Of a stretch of DNA of 64,000 nucleotides, positions 43,735-52,139 are shown in pieces. The position numbers and the translations under genes are program-made. How positions within the stretch are numbered: the first letter of the stretch is position 1; every line of letters starts with the position of its first letter. The stretch spans positions 17,592-81,591 of the forward strand of contig CACMQN010000001.1 of assembly GCA_902615855.1 (NCBI GenBank), in the 5' to 3' direction. Source of the DNA: an uncultured Candidatus Actinomarina sp. Its GTDB lineage: Bacteria; Actinomycetota; Acidimicrobiia; Actinomarinales; Actinomarinaceae. The notes beneath the pieces are model-generated. The model was not told where the DNA came from. It ran no database searches and was given only the letters and a program-made list of their open reading frames with translations.

Positions 43735-44356
43735 CGTTATTACTTTATTCCCTGAGATATTTCAAAAGTGGATTAATGTTGGCGTTCTTTCACATGGTAT
43801 TGAAGAAAAATTATTTGAATTTAGCAGTACAAATTTAAGAGATTATGGCATTGGTAGTTATAAACAAGTGGATGACGCTCCATACGGTGGAGGACCAGGT
43901 ATGGTATTAATGGTTGAGCCTTTAGATAATGCAATTAAGGAATCTAAAAAAGATATCAACATATTTTTAACACCAAGCGGACAGCAGTTAAATGAAGATT
44001 TGATACAAGATCTTCACGGATATGAATCAGCGAATATTATTTGTGGAAGATATGAAGGCTTTGATCAAAGAATAATCGAAATGCATAGCGATTATGAAAT
44101 TGCGATCGGACAGACTGTTGTATCTGGTGGAGAGGTTCCTGCAATGTTTTTAATTGAAGCTCTAGTAAGAAAAATTCCAGGAATTCTTGGGAATTCAGAA
44201 TCTTTAACAAATGAATCATTTACAAACAACAAATCTGATTTTCCTGTGTATACAAGACCTGAAATTTATGGAAATCTTAATGTTCCTGAAGTTTTGCTTT
44301 CTGGCGATCATAAAAGAATTGAAGAATGGAAAAAGAATAATTTAAAAGACATTTAA
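43718..44356 (+). CDS. trmD: tRNA (guanine37-N1)-methyltransferase
   Basis: A 212-residue SPOUT methyltransferase making m1G37, which prevents frameshifting. FNVITLFPEIF begins the protein. NLRDYGIGSYKQVDDAPYGGGPGMV-like segment (about 40-64) carries the substrate loop. IICGRYEGFDQRI and SGGEVPAMFLIEAL bind SAM at the knot. It is somewhat shorter than the ~240-residue norm, at the C-terminus. It overlaps cofH by 17 bases and precedes rplS, restoring the usual trmD-rplS order. Confidence 0.95.
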   Translation: MLSNFNVITLFPEIFQKWINVGVLSHGIEEKLFEFSSTNLRDYGIGSYKQVDDAPYGGGPGMVLMVEPLDNAIKESKKDINIFLTPSGQQLNEDLIQDLHGYESANIICGRYEGFDQRIIEMHSDYEIAIGQTVVSGGEVPAMFLIEALVRKIPGILGNSESLTNESFTNNKSDFPVYTRPEIYGNLNVPEVLLSGDHKRIEEWKKNNLKDI

Positions 44357-44392
44357 ACTCTTTTTATATCTATAATTTCAATCTGAGGGAAC

Positions 44393-44740
44393 ATGAATTT
44401 AATACAAGAAATTGAAAACAACCAACTGAAATCAGATTTACCGGATATCAAAGCTGGTGATACTGTAAAAGTTAATGTCAAAGTTTCAGAGGGCAATAGA
44501 GAGAGAATTCAAACCTATGAGGGTGTTGTTATCTCTTTAAAAGGTGTTTCTGTCAACAAAACGATAACAGTTCGTAAACTTTCCTTTGGAGTTGGTGTTG
44601 AAAGAATATTTCCAATACATGCGCCAATTATTGATTCAATAGAGGTTACTCGTAAAGGTAAAGTAAGAAGATCAAAACTTTATTATCTAAGAGATAGAAT
44701 CGGAAAATCTGCAAAAATCAAAGAAGACAGAACTACCTAA
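44393..44740 (+). CDS. rplS: 50S ribosomal protein L19
   Basis: A 115-residue L19. [48 protein letters not shown] and [20 protein letters not shown] are diagnostic segments. GAGGGAACATG provides the Shine-Dalgarno. It lies in the trmD-rplS-lepB-rnhB order found across many bacteria. The lepB frame opens 5 bases after its stop. Confidence 0.96.
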   Translation: MNLIQEIENNQLKSDLPDIKAGDTVKVNVKVSEGNRERIQTYEGVVISLKGVSVNKTITVRKLSFGVGVERIFPIHAPIIDSIEVTRKGKVRRSKLYYLRDRIGKSAKIKEDRTT

Positions 44741-44751
44741 AGTAAAATAAA

Positions 44752-45342
44752 ATTATTATTAAATTTCTTAAAAATTTCACAACTATATTAGCTGCCTTTG
44801 TACTAGCTACTGTTTTAAGAACATTTTTATTTCAAATATATTTCATTCCAAGTTTGTCAATGTTCCCAAATATAAATATTGACGATAGAGTTTTAGTTGT
44901 AAAAGATGAGATTATTGATTACGAATATAATTTAGGTGATATTGTGGTATTTTACGCTCCACAGTCCTCAATTCCATTAAACACCGACCTTTTGATTAGT
45001 AATTTAAAAATATGGAATTTAATAACTCAAAATGAAGTTAATGATCAAGCCACGGTATATATTAAGCGAATAGTAGGTACACCTGGTGATCAAATAAATA
45101 TAGAAAGTAATGGATCAATTTTTGTTAATGACATGGAGTTAAAAATCAAAAATATAAATAATACCTACAGCGGAGATTCATTTAACATTAAATTATCTGA
45201 AAATGAATATTTTCTTGTAGGAGACAACAGAGAGAACAGTTTTGATTCGAGAATGTTTGGTCCTATCTCAAGGGATAGAATAATTGGTAAAGCCTATTTA
45301 AAAATATATCCGTTCAGTGAATTCAAGAATTTAAATGATTGA
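44752..45342 (+). CDS. lepB: Signal peptidase I, apparently with an ATT start
   Basis: A ~196-residue membrane protease that removes signal peptides. One N-terminal membrane span (TTILAAFVLATVLRTFLF) is followed by the catalytic-Ser box FIPSLSMFPNI. The general-base Lys is in YIKRIVGTPGDQI, and GDNRENSFDSR-like box E is near the end. The frame is closed by a TAA at 44743-44745 and has no ATG, GTG or TTG before the span. The first candidates are three ATT codons at 44752-44760. A TTG at 44854 would delete the span and split the active-site box. An AUU start, or a sequence error, must be assumed. Confidence 0.85.
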   Translation: MIIKFLKNFTTILAAFVLATVLRTFLFQIYFIPSLSMFPNINIDDRVLVVKDEIIDYEYNLGDIVVFYAPQSSIPLNTDLLISNLKIWNLITQNEVNDQATVYIKRIVGTPGDQINIESNGSIFVNDMELKIKNINNTYSGDSFNIKLSENEYFLVGDNRENSFDSRMFGPISRDRIIGKAYLKIYPFSEFKNLND

Positions 45343-45937
45343 AGATCAAAATTGGGCCAAAAATAAAAATCAAAGAATTATCGGCGCTGACGAAGTTGGT
45401 CGTGGTTCGTTAGCTGGGCCTATTGTTGGAGCTGCCGTAAAGCTTGAATTTCAACATTTAGATTTGTTAAAGGATGTAAAAGATTCTAAAAAATTATCTC
45501 CAAAAAAAAGAGAAGAAATTTATGAAAGGGTAAAAGCTAATAAGATCGAATATTCTATTTCAGAATGTTCAAATTTACATATTGACCAAAATGGCATATC
45601 CGTCTCAAACAAAGAAGTGTTGTTTAATTCCATCAATAAGTTGTATCAAAAATCAGACAAAGTATATGTTGATCATTTCAAAATAGACAAATTTGGTTCA
45701 ATATCTTTAGTTAGGGGAGAAGATAATAGTTACTCCATTGCACTGGCAAGTATTATTGCAAAGGTCTATAGAGATAATTTAATGGTAGATTTTGGATCAA
45801 AATATCCTCAATATTTTTTTGAAAAAAATAAAGGTTACGGAACAAGAGAACATTTAAATATGATTCAAAAATATGGAGTTTGTGATATTCATAGACTTTC
45901 TTTTAACTTAGGGCCCACGCAACAACCGCCAGGGTGA
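45335..45937 (+). CDS. rnhB: Ribonuclease HII
   Basis: A 200-residue endonuclease removing ribonucleotides from DNA and RNA primers. IIGADEVGRGSLAGPIVGAAV (about 15-35) has the Asp-Glu active-site pair. DSKKLSPKKREEIY follows, then KVYVDHFK with the third acidic residue, and ASIIAKVYRD with the Arg/Asp site. It overlaps lepB by 8 bases. At the 3' end it overlaps a possible small membrane gene on the opposite strand. Confidence 0.95.
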   Translation: MIEDQNWAKNKNQRIIGADEVGRGSLAGPIVGAAVKLEFQHLDLLKDVKDSKKLSPKKREEIYERVKANKIEYSISECSNLHIDQNGISVSNKEVLFNSINKLYQKSDKVYVDHFKIDKFGSISLVRGEDNSYSIALASIIAKVYRDNLMVDFGSKYPQYFFEKNKGYGTREHLNMIQKYGVCDIHRLSFNLGPTQQPPG

Positions 45938-46010
45938 TGATTAACGCAAATATGATATTTGCATAATCTATTCTGTTAGCTTTATATGGTTTATTTGGAT
46001 CAAAACCCAT
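45903..46010 (-). CDS. Small single-span membrane protein, 35 residues
   Basis: A short frame (ATG 46008-46010, TAA 45903-45905) encodes a polar basic N-terminus (MGFDPNKPYKANRIDYA) followed by one hydrophobic span (about 18 residues, NIIFALIITLAVVAWAL). The pattern of a charged head and one clean span is unlike a random antisense frame. It starts in the 111-base gap between rnhB and the crotonase gene and overlaps the rnhB 3' end by 35 bases. Function unknown. Confidence 0.52.
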   Translation of the reverse strand: MGFDPNKPYKANRIDYANIIFALIITLAVVAWALS

Positions 46011-46048
46011 GTCTACATTCTATATAAAAACTGATTAATATTTGTATT

Positions 46049-46804
46049 ATGGTTTTAGAAAGTAACGTAACAAATAATTGCTTGGTTATTTCTTTTAATA
46101 GTCCAAAAACCTCAAATTCTATATCTGCTGATGATTGGAAAGAATTAAAAGAGAAAATTAAAGAATTTGAAAAAAGTGAGACAAAATATTTGGTTTTAAA
46201 CAGAGTTAATGACAATTTCTCTTCCGGTGCTCAATTAGCTGAAAATCTAAATGCATCTATGGAAGATGTATCAGAAGCTTCAAAAATATTATGGGAATGT
46301 AAAAAACCTGTGATCGCTGTTGTAGATGGTGTCTGTGCGGGTGCTGCTTCAAATATGATCTTACTTAGTGATTTCATTATTGCTACACCTGAAACTAGAT
46401 TTATCGAAGTTTTTGCTAGAAGAGGATTAGTCGTAGATTTCAGTGGTTCGTGGATCCTACCAAGAATAATTGGAGTTCAGAAAGCAAAGGAGCTAATGAT
46501 GACTGCTTCTGAGATAAGCGGGACAACACTAAATGATTATGGAGTACTTTACAAACTTGTTGAGAAACCAGATCTAGATACTGAACTAGATAATTTAGTT
46601 ACCCTTCTTGACAAACAAAGTTTTATATCAATTTGCATGATTAAAGATCAAATAAGAAAGGGTTTAAATACAAACTTTGATGAGTCTCTTAGTAATGAAA
46701 CTGACAATCAAAACAGCAGGTTTGTACATTCGGATGTGATGGAAGGTATGTCTGCATTTATAGAAAAAAGGCAACCAGAATATAAAAATACATTAGATGA
46801 ATAA
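46049..46804 (+). CDS. Enoyl-CoA hydratase/isomerase family protein (crotonase)
   Basis: A 251-residue crotonase-fold protein. Oxyanion-hole segments are FSSGAQLAEN and VDGVCAGAASNMILLSDF. ETRFIEVFARRGLVVDFSGSW fits the substrate loop, with Glu/Asp near the active site. It would hydrate or isomerise an enoyl-CoA and could provide (S)-3-hydroxyacyl-CoA to the dehydrogenase at 8.7 kb. The first oxyanion residue is in SSGAQL rather than the classical AGADL/I, so the exact reaction is open. It is monocistronic. Confidence 0.85.
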   Translation: MVLESNVTNNCLVISFNSPKTSNSISADDWKELKEKIKEFEKSETKYLVLNRVNDNFSSGAQLAENLNASMEDVSEASKILWECKKPVIAVVDGVCAGAASNMILLSDFIIATPETRFIEVFARRGLVVDFSGSWILPRIIGVQKAKELMMTASEISGTTLNDYGVLYKLVEKPDLDTELDNLVTLLDKQSFISICMIKDQIRKGLNTNFDESLSNETDNQNSRFVHSDVMEGMSAFIEKRQPEYKNTLDE

Positions 46805-46881
46805 ATAATCTCTTTTTTTTTACTTTTTAATGTAAATTTGTGTAAAACTAGAGTACTTAATTAATAAAGGAGATATATTTT

Positions 46882-47760
46882 ATGAAATTAAAAAAAGGAA
46901 TACTATTTTTCATAGTATTTTCAATGATTTTAATTTCCTGTGGAGGCTCAGGTCCGACTGCAGTAATTGCAGTCCAAAAGGGAACCACAAACTTTGATAA
47001 AGCAGTCGAGCTAGTTGGTGAGGATAATGTTGTTGCATATGACACATTTGATTTTGCTGTACAAGCTGTAATTTCTGGTGATGCCGTTGCAGCATTGCTT
47101 GATGAAACTGCTGGTCTTGGTTATATGGGAGCCAATGCGGAAGATGTAAAACTTGTTGGTGAAGATTTGACATCTGAATTGTTAGGTTTTGCATTTCCAG
47201 AAGGAAGTCCATTAGTTGACGTAATTAACGAAGGACTTGCAGCAATGACAGAATCTGGAAAATTAGGTGAGATAAATGAAGCTTACTTTAATCCGGATTT
47301 TACTCTTGATTATGATGGAATTGCAGAAGATGTAGGTACTGCATCAGAAGCAACTGGTACTGGACCATGTTCTGAAGCAACAGTGACAACTGGTGCTAAT
47401 GGATTACCAGATCTCGGTGGTTGTAACATGATAATTGCTGTAGAAAATGCATACATACCATTTAACTATATTGATTTGGCGGATGGAAAAGCTAAGGGTT
47501 GGGATTATGACGTATTTACAGAATTATCCGAACTTCTAAATTTTGTTCCAGTTTATACACCTGCAGCTTGGGATGGAATGATACAAGCTGTTGCTGATGG
47601 TCAATTTGATATTGCTGGTGATGGTATAACCATAACTGAAGAAAGAGATGAAATTATTGATTTCTCAACTGGCTACATAAACATAGCTCAAAGAATTATG
47701 GTTGCTACAGATAGTGATATAAGTTCACTTCAAGATCTATTAGATTATATAGATAACTAA
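46882..47760 (+). CDS. Amino-acid ABC transporter substrate-binding lipoprotein, apparently circularly permuted
   Basis: A 292-residue lipoprotein: basic start, hydrophobic stretch, lipobox LISC with Cys20. After it comes what is normally the second half of a PBPb-type binding protein: IAVQKGTTNFDKAVEL at 29-44, VAYDTFDFAVQAV, LVGEDLTSELLGFAF and AMTESGKLGEINEAYF (121-136). A linker with Cys163 and Cys181 follows. Then comes the normal first half: MIIAVENAYIPFNYI at 183-197, KGWDYDVFTELSELL, WDGMIQAVADGQFDIAGDGI and RDEIIDFSTGY, ending SSLQDLLDYIDN, where the usual chain would run on into VGVQKGTT. AAAGGAGATATA is its Shine-Dalgarno. A strong terminator follows. Confidence 0.85.
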   Translation: MKLKKGILFFIVFSMILISCGGSGPTAVIAVQKGTTNFDKAVELVGEDNVVAYDTFDFAVQAVISGDAVAALLDETAGLGYMGANAEDVKLVGEDLTSELLGFAFPEGSPLVDVINEGLAAMTESGKLGEINEAYFNPDFTLDYDGIAEDVGTASEATGTGPCSEATVTTGANGLPDLGGCNMIIAVENAYIPFNYIDLADGKAKGWDYDVFTELSELLNFVPVYTPAAWDGMIQAVADGQFDIAGDGITITEERDEIIDFSTGYINIAQRIMVATDSDISSLQDLLDYIDN

Positions 47761-47771
47761 AAAAACATTTT

Positions 47772-47810
47772 GAATAGGCATAATTGATAGCAATTATGCC
47801 TATTCTTTTT
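47772..47810 (+). terminator. Intrinsic terminator between binding-protein and permease genes
   Basis: A perfect 15-base inverted repeat (47772-47786 and 47791-47805, arms GAATAGGCATAATTG / CAATTATGCCTATTC) with a 4-base loop is followed by TTTTT. It lies 11 bases after the lipoprotein stop. Partial read-through would give more binding protein than permease, as in many ABC systems. It also argues against permease starts at 47784 or 47796. Confidence 0.88.
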
Positions 47811-47813
47811 AGT

Positions 47814-48596
47814 ATGATTTCTGAATTCAAAATATTTAAAAAAGAAAATATATGGGTCATATTTCTATTTCTGATAGTTACATATATGATATTTACAATT
47901 CTTTTCAAAATAGATGAATCAACCGGAAATAAAGAATATCTTGAAGCTACAAAGTTTATTCTTCCAGGCTTAGGAATTACTTTTTTAAGTACGCTAGTTT
48001 CTTTTTTTATTGCATTATTCATTGGTCTCATTGCTGGTGTAGGAAGAATTAGTAAAAATGCTTTTTTTAGTAATTTATCAAGAACATATATTGAATTCAT
48101 CAGGGGAGTTCCTGTAATTATCTTGTTATTTACAATTGCTTTTGTCGTAGTTGTAGATGTAGCAGAGTTGTTTAATATTCGTGGAAATCAAGTACCAATG
48201 TTACTTAGAGCAATAATTGCCTTAGCTATTTTTTATGGTGCTTACATTGCAGAAGTTTTTAGAGCCGGTATTGAATCTGTTGGTCGTGGTCAAATTGAGG
48301 GCGGTAAATCATTAGGATTAAATCAGAAACAAATAATGAGATATATAATACTACCTCAAGCTTTTAAAAACATGCTTCCAGCACTTGGAAACGATTTTAT
48401 ATCTATGATGAAAGACTCCTCACTTCTTTCTGTTTTGGCCGTAAACGATATAACTTACAAAGGGCGACTATATTCATCAAGTTCTTTTAGATATCAAGAA
48501 ACATATTTAGTCCTTACTGTTATGTATTTGCTTATTACATTATCATTATCAATATTTCAAAGAAGGTTGGAATTAAAGCTTGAAAATTCAGAATAG
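47814..48596 (+). CDS. Polar amino-acid ABC transporter permease
   Basis: A 260-residue inner-membrane permease of the HisM/GlnP family with about five or six spans. GLGITFLSTLVSFFIAL and RTYIEFIRGVPVIILLF are conserved. The EAA loop that contacts the ATPase is IEGGKSLGLNQKQIMRYIIL, followed by PQAFKNMLPALGNDFI. The ATG at 47814 was chosen because earlier in-frame starts fall inside the terminator hairpin. No ATPase gene is adjacent, so that subunit must be encoded elsewhere or shared. It overlaps xerC by 17 bases. Confidence 0.88.
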   Translation: MISEFKIFKKENIWVIFLFLIVTYMIFTILFKIDESTGNKEYLEATKFILPGLGITFLSTLVSFFIALFIGLIAGVGRISKNAFFSNLSRTYIEFIRGVPVIILLFTIAFVVVVDVAELFNIRGNQVPMLLRAIIALAIFYGAYIAEVFRAGIESVGRGQIEGGKSLGLNQKQIMRYIILPQAFKNMLPALGNDFISMMKDSSLLSVLAVNDITYKGRLYSSSSFRYQETYLVLTVMYLLITLSLSIFQRRLELKLENSE

Positions 48597-49437
48597 AGAA
48601 TTACTAAAAAATTATATATATTATCTTGAAAATGTAAAAAACTATTCAGATCATACATGCACGGCCTACAAAAATGATTTAGAACAATATTTTGATTATC
48701 TAAAAAATACAAATAAAAATTTATTTGAAAATGAAGATTTTGTCGATTATTTATTTAGTCTTGAACTTGCAAAATCTACAATCAATCGAAAACTAACTTC
48801 AGTAAATAACTTTTTATTATGGTCATCAAAGCTTGATAAATATAAAGGAAAAACATTTAGAAAATCCGAAAATCTTAAAACAGAAAAACAATTACCTAAT
48901 ATTTTGACAACAAATTATATAAATAATCTCATAGATAAATTGCCGACATCTACAGCCAAAGATGTTCGTAATAAAGCAATTATTGAATTACTTTATTCCT
49001 CTGGTTTAAGAGTATCTGAGTTAGTTAATTTGAGGATAAATGATGTTAAAAATGATGGATCTTTGAGGGTTATTGGAAAAGGAAGAAAAGAAAGAATACT
49101 ACCTATGACTGACCAAGCATATAATACAATCTCACTATGGTTAAAAAGTAATCGTTCAGAATTTTTAAAAAATAACGATAATCAATTTATTTTCTTAGGT
49201 GTAAGAGGTAACCAAATTACTGATAGAGAAGTAAGAAGAATTGTAAAATTAATCACTGGTACTTTTCCTCATAATATTCGTCATACGTTTGCTACTCATG
49301 TACTTGATGGTGGTGCTGACTTGCGTGTTGTTCAAGAATTGCTTGGACACTCTGATCCAGGAACAACTCAGATTTATACTCATATTTCAAAAAAGAAACT
49401 ACAAGAAAAATATAAAAGAACTCATCCAAGGGGTTGA
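48580..49437 (+). CDS. xerC: Tyrosine recombinase XerC/XerD
   Basis: A 285-residue recombinase that resolves chromosome dimers at dif. The N-terminal core-binding domain covers about 1-100. The catalytic domain has Arg in SSGLRVSELV, Lys in IGKGRKERILP, HNIRHTFATH with His and Arg, then LLGHSDPGTTQIYTH with the second His and the nucleophile Tyr. The start is a TTG inside the permease 3' end. Its place just upstream of rpsB matches actinobacterial xerC rather than a phage integrase. Confidence 0.9.
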   Translation: MKIQNRELLKNYIYYLENVKNYSDHTCTAYKNDLEQYFDYLKNTNKNLFENEDFVDYLFSLELAKSTINRKLTSVNNFLLWSSKLDKYKGKTFRKSENLKTEKQLPNILTTNYINNLIDKLPTSTAKDVRNKAIIELLYSSGLRVSELVNLRINDVKNDGSLRVIGKGRKERILPMTDQAYNTISLWLKSNRSEFLKNNDNQFIFLGVRGNQITDREVRRIVKLITGTFPHNIRHTFATHVLDGGADLRVVQELLGHSDPGTTQIYTHISKKKLQEKYKRTHPRG

Positions 49438-49489
49438 ATAAAACCTTAATTTGATTATCATTTAATTGAAATAGACACCATATTTGCAA

Positions 49490-49518
49490 GTTTCCTTGGT
49501 GAACGAAAGTTTGGAAAC
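49490..49518 (+). promoter_or_regulatory. Hairpin in rpsB leader
   Basis: In the 124-base region before rpsB, GTTTCC (49490-49495) can pair with GGAAAC (49513-49518) around a 17-base loop. Ribosomal protein leaders with structured RNA often bind the encoded protein. S2 autoregulation is possible but unproven, and the stem is only 6 pairs. Confidence 0.3.
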
Positions 49519-49561
49519 CGCGAAAGCAAAGAAATATGGGATGAACAACCAAAGGAGAAAT

Positions 49562-50275
49562 ATGTCAGCAACAATGAAAGAACTGCTTGAAGCAGGCGTT
49601 CATTTCGGTCACCAAACACAACGTTGGAATCCAAAAATGGATAAATATATATATGGTGATAAAAGTGGAATTCATATACTCGATTTAAGAATTACTTATG
49701 AATCACTTGAAAAATCACAAGATTTTGTGCAGAAACTTGTAGCTAATAGTGGAAAGGTCCTATTTGTAGGTACAAAACCTCAAGCACAAAAAGTTATTGA
49801 GGAACAAGCATTGAGAGCTCAAATGCCCTATGTAAATTACAGATGGTTGGGGGGTATGTTAACTAACTTCAAAACGATTATTAAAAGAGTTGTTTATCTC
49901 AATGAACTTAATGCTTTAGAAAGTTCTGGTGAAATAAACGCTTATCCAAAGCCTGAAAGATTGCGAATCAGAAGAGAGATTGATAAATTAACGAAATCTA
50001 TTGGAGGAATAGTTAATATGAATAAATTGCCTGAGGCAATTTTTATTGTTGACTTGTTAAATGAAACTACTGCATTAACCGAAGCAAGCAAATTAGATAT
50101 ACCTATTATCGGTTTAGCGGATTCCAATGTAGATCCAGAAAATGTTGATTTTGTTATTCCGGGCAATGATGATGCTATTAGATCTATTGAGGTTATAGCA
50201 ACTGCAATAGCTGATGCCTGCTTGAAAGGTCTTGGAAAGAGAAAAGAAGTAGAAGATGGAGATAATCAAGAATGA
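49562..50275 (+). CDS. rpsB: 30S ribosomal protein S2
   Basis: A 237-residue S2. MKELLEAGVHFGHQTQRWNPKM is the conserved N-terminus (from residue 5). WLGGMLTNFKTI and SIGGIVNMNKLPEAIFIVD follow, as do GLADSNVDPENVDFVIPGND and DAIRSIEVIA. I chose ATG 49562 because AAAGGAGAAAT precedes it directly. A reading 26 codons longer has no such site and is not S2-like. The stop overlaps the tsf start (ATGA). Confidence 0.97.
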   Translation: MSATMKELLEAGVHFGHQTQRWNPKMDKYIYGDKSGIHILDLRITYESLEKSQDFVQKLVANSGKVLFVGTKPQAQKVIEEQALRAQMPYVNYRWLGGMLTNFKTIIKRVVYLNELNALESSGEINAYPKPERLRIRREIDKLTKSIGGIVNMNKLPEAIFIVDLLNETTALTEASKLDIPIIGLADSNVDPENVDFVIPGNDDAIRSIEVIATAIADACLKGLGKRKEVEDGDNQE

Positions 50276-50880
50276 GTATTTCAGCTTCAGACGTAAAAAA
50301 GCTAAGAGACATGACAGGTGCTGGCATGATGGATGCCAAAGAAGCGCTTAAAGAAACAGACGGCGATTTTGATGCTGCCGTAAAGTATCTTAGAGAAAAG
50401 GGGTTAGCTGATTCTAAAAAAAGATCCGATAGAGAGGCAAATCAAGGCACAATTGGTGAATATATTCATTTTCAACAAGACAGAGCCGTTGCTGGAGTTT
50501 TAGTTGAACTGGCTTGTGAAACAGATTTTGTTGCTAAGTCACCAGAGTTTAAAGATATTGCAAAACAAATTGCTATGCATGTAGCAGCAATGAGACCTAG
50601 TTATTTGAATATAGAAGATGTTCCAGAAGAGAAAATCACCGAAGAAAAAGAAATTATTTTAAAACAATCTGAAAACGAAGGTAAGCCAAAAGAAGTTATG
50701 GAAAAAATAGTAGATGGTAAAATTTCATCTTTTTATAGTGATACAGTTTTAAATGAACAAATATTTGTAAACCCTGAAATTTATGAAGGAAAAGTTGGCG
50801 TAATGATTGAAGAAATGTCAGGTAAATTGGGTGAAAGAATTTACATAAAGAAATTTTCTCATCTAGAGGTAGGCAAATAA
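50272..50880 (+). CDS. tsf: Elongation factor Ts
   Basis: A 202-residue guanine-nucleotide exchange factor for EF-Tu. VKKLRDMTGAGMMDAKEAL (8-26) is the UBA-like N-terminal signature with the conserved TGAG. ELACETDFVAKSPEF is the second. The C-terminal half of the core is shortened to one subdomain, giving ~200 residues as in several compact genomes. It is coupled to rpsB by a 4-base overlap. Confidence 0.96.
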   Translation: MSISASDVKKLRDMTGAGMMDAKEALKETDGDFDAAVKYLREKGLADSKKRSDREANQGTIGEYIHFQQDRAVAGVLVELACETDFVAKSPEFKDIAKQIAMHVAAMRPSYLNIEDVPEEKITEEKEIILKQSENEGKPKEVMEKIVDGKISSFYSDTVLNEQIFVNPEIYEGKVGVMIEEMSGKLGERIYIKKFSHLEVGK

Positions 50881-50883
50881 AAC

Positions 50884-51585
50884 ATGTCCAGAGTTTTACT
50901 TAAACTTTCTGGAGAATCATTTGCAGATCAAGATACTAACTTTGGTATTGAATCTAATACATTAACTAGGATTGCTGATGAGATTTCAAAGGCTAGTGAA
51001 AAAGGAGTCCAAATTGGAATTGTTGTAGGCGGAGGTAACTTTTTTAGAGGAGTAAGCGAACCTGCTAAAAACATGGCTCAAGCAAATGCAGATTATATGG
51101 GTATGCTTGCTACTGTAATTAACGCAATTGCCCTTAAGGACGCACTAGACAAAAATGGAACAAATACAAGAGTTCAATCTGCAATTACAATGACTTCTGT
51201 TGCAGAGCCATACATAAGATTGCGAGCAATTAGACACCTTGAAAAGGGTAGAGTTGTTATTTTTGCAGCTGGTACAGGTAATCCTTACTTTACAACTGAC
51301 ACAGCCGCATCTTTGAGAGCAGCAGAAATTGAAGCAGAAATAGTTCTCAAATCAACTCGAGTTGATGGAGTTTATAGTGATGATCCAGAAAAAAATTCTT
51401 CTGCTGAACTTTATGAGCAACTTACCTACAAAGAAGTATTAGAAAATAAACTTTCAGTAATGGACTTAACAGCAATTACATTATGTGAGGAAAATAATAT
51501 GCCTATAAGAGTCTTTGATGGAACAAAGGATGGAAATATTTTTAAAGTTTTACAGGGTGAAAAAATGGGAACAATCATTTCGTAA
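50884..51585 (+). CDS. pyrH: UMP kinase
   Basis: A 233-residue hexameric UMP kinase of the amino-acid-kinase fold. [14 protein letters not shown] starts the protein. [13 protein letters not shown] binds phosphate. [36 protein letters not shown] and [14 protein letters not shown] are family motifs. It takes UMP, including that made by Upp in this genome, to UDP. It lies 3 bases after tsf and 2 before frr. Confidence 0.96.
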   Translation: MSRVLLKLSGESFADQDTNFGIESNTLTRIADEISKASEKGVQIGIVVGGGNFFRGVSEPAKNMAQANADYMGMLATVINAIALKDALDKNGTNTRVQSAITMTSVAEPYIRLRAIRHLEKGRVVIFAAGTGNPYFTTDTAASLRAAEIEAEIVLKSTRVDGVYSDDPEKNSSAELYEQLTYKEVLENKLSVMDLTAITLCEENNMPIRVFDGTKDGNIFKVLQGEKMGTIIS

Positions 51586-51587
51586 CT

Positions 51588-52139
51588 ATGGCAGATAATA
51601 TCATTTTAGAAGTTGAGCTAGAGATGGGCATCTCCATTGAGCATCTTATTGATGAGTTTGGAAAAATTAGAACTGGAAGAGCTAATCCAAGTTTAGTTAC
51701 CGGAATACAGGTCGAGTATTATGGTGTAAAAACACCTCTTCAACAACTAGCATCTGTGAGCGTTCCCGACCCTAGACTGCTTGTAGTACAACCATTCGAT
51801 AAAAACTCATTTGAAGAAATTGAGAAAGCTATTCAAAATGCAGATATAGGATTAAATCCTGCAACTGATGGAGATATCATAAGGATTCCTATACCTGCTT
51901 TGTCTGAGGAAAGAAGGAAAGAACTAACAAAAGTAGCTTCAAAGGCTGCAGAGGATACAAAAGTTTCTATTAGGTCACATAGAAGAACAGGAATTGACCA
52001 GCTTTCAAAGTTAAAAGATGATTTACCAGCTGATGATTTGAAAAGATATGAAGCTCAGATACAAGACCTAACAGATAAGTTTGTCCAGAAAATTGATGAA
52101 CTTTACAAAGTAAAAGAAAATGAGTTACTCGAAGTTTAA
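51588..52139 (+). CDS. frr: Ribosome recycling factor
   Basis: A 183-residue factor that, with EF-G, splits ribosomes after termination. GKIRTGRANPSLV is the conserved motif (26-38). YYGVKTPLQQLASVSVPDPR and DGDIIRIPIPALSEERRKEL follow, and the rest is the long helical arm. Length is standard. Its end overlaps the cdsA start by 20 bases. Confidence 0.97.
   Translation: MADNIILEVELEMGISIEHLIDEFGKIRTGRANPSLVTGIQVEYYGVKTPLQQLASVSVPDPRLLVVQPFDKNSFEEIEKAIQNADIGLNPATDGDIIRIPIPALSEERRKELTKVASKAAEDTKVSIRSHRRTGIDQLSKLKDDLPADDLKRYEAQIQDLTDKFVQKIDELYKVKENELLEV

Noticed and set aside
47705..48100. A 131-codon minus-strand frame across the terminator and permease start
   Set aside because: It runs through a perfect terminator hairpin and antisense to permease spans. 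The composition is that of a reverse complement of membrane-protein codons.
48580..49437. Tyrosine recombinase as a phage or island integrase
   Set aside because: The length, motifs and position just before rpsB-tsf match chromosomal xerC of Actinomycetota. No attachment-site repeat, tRNA or phage gene is adjacent.
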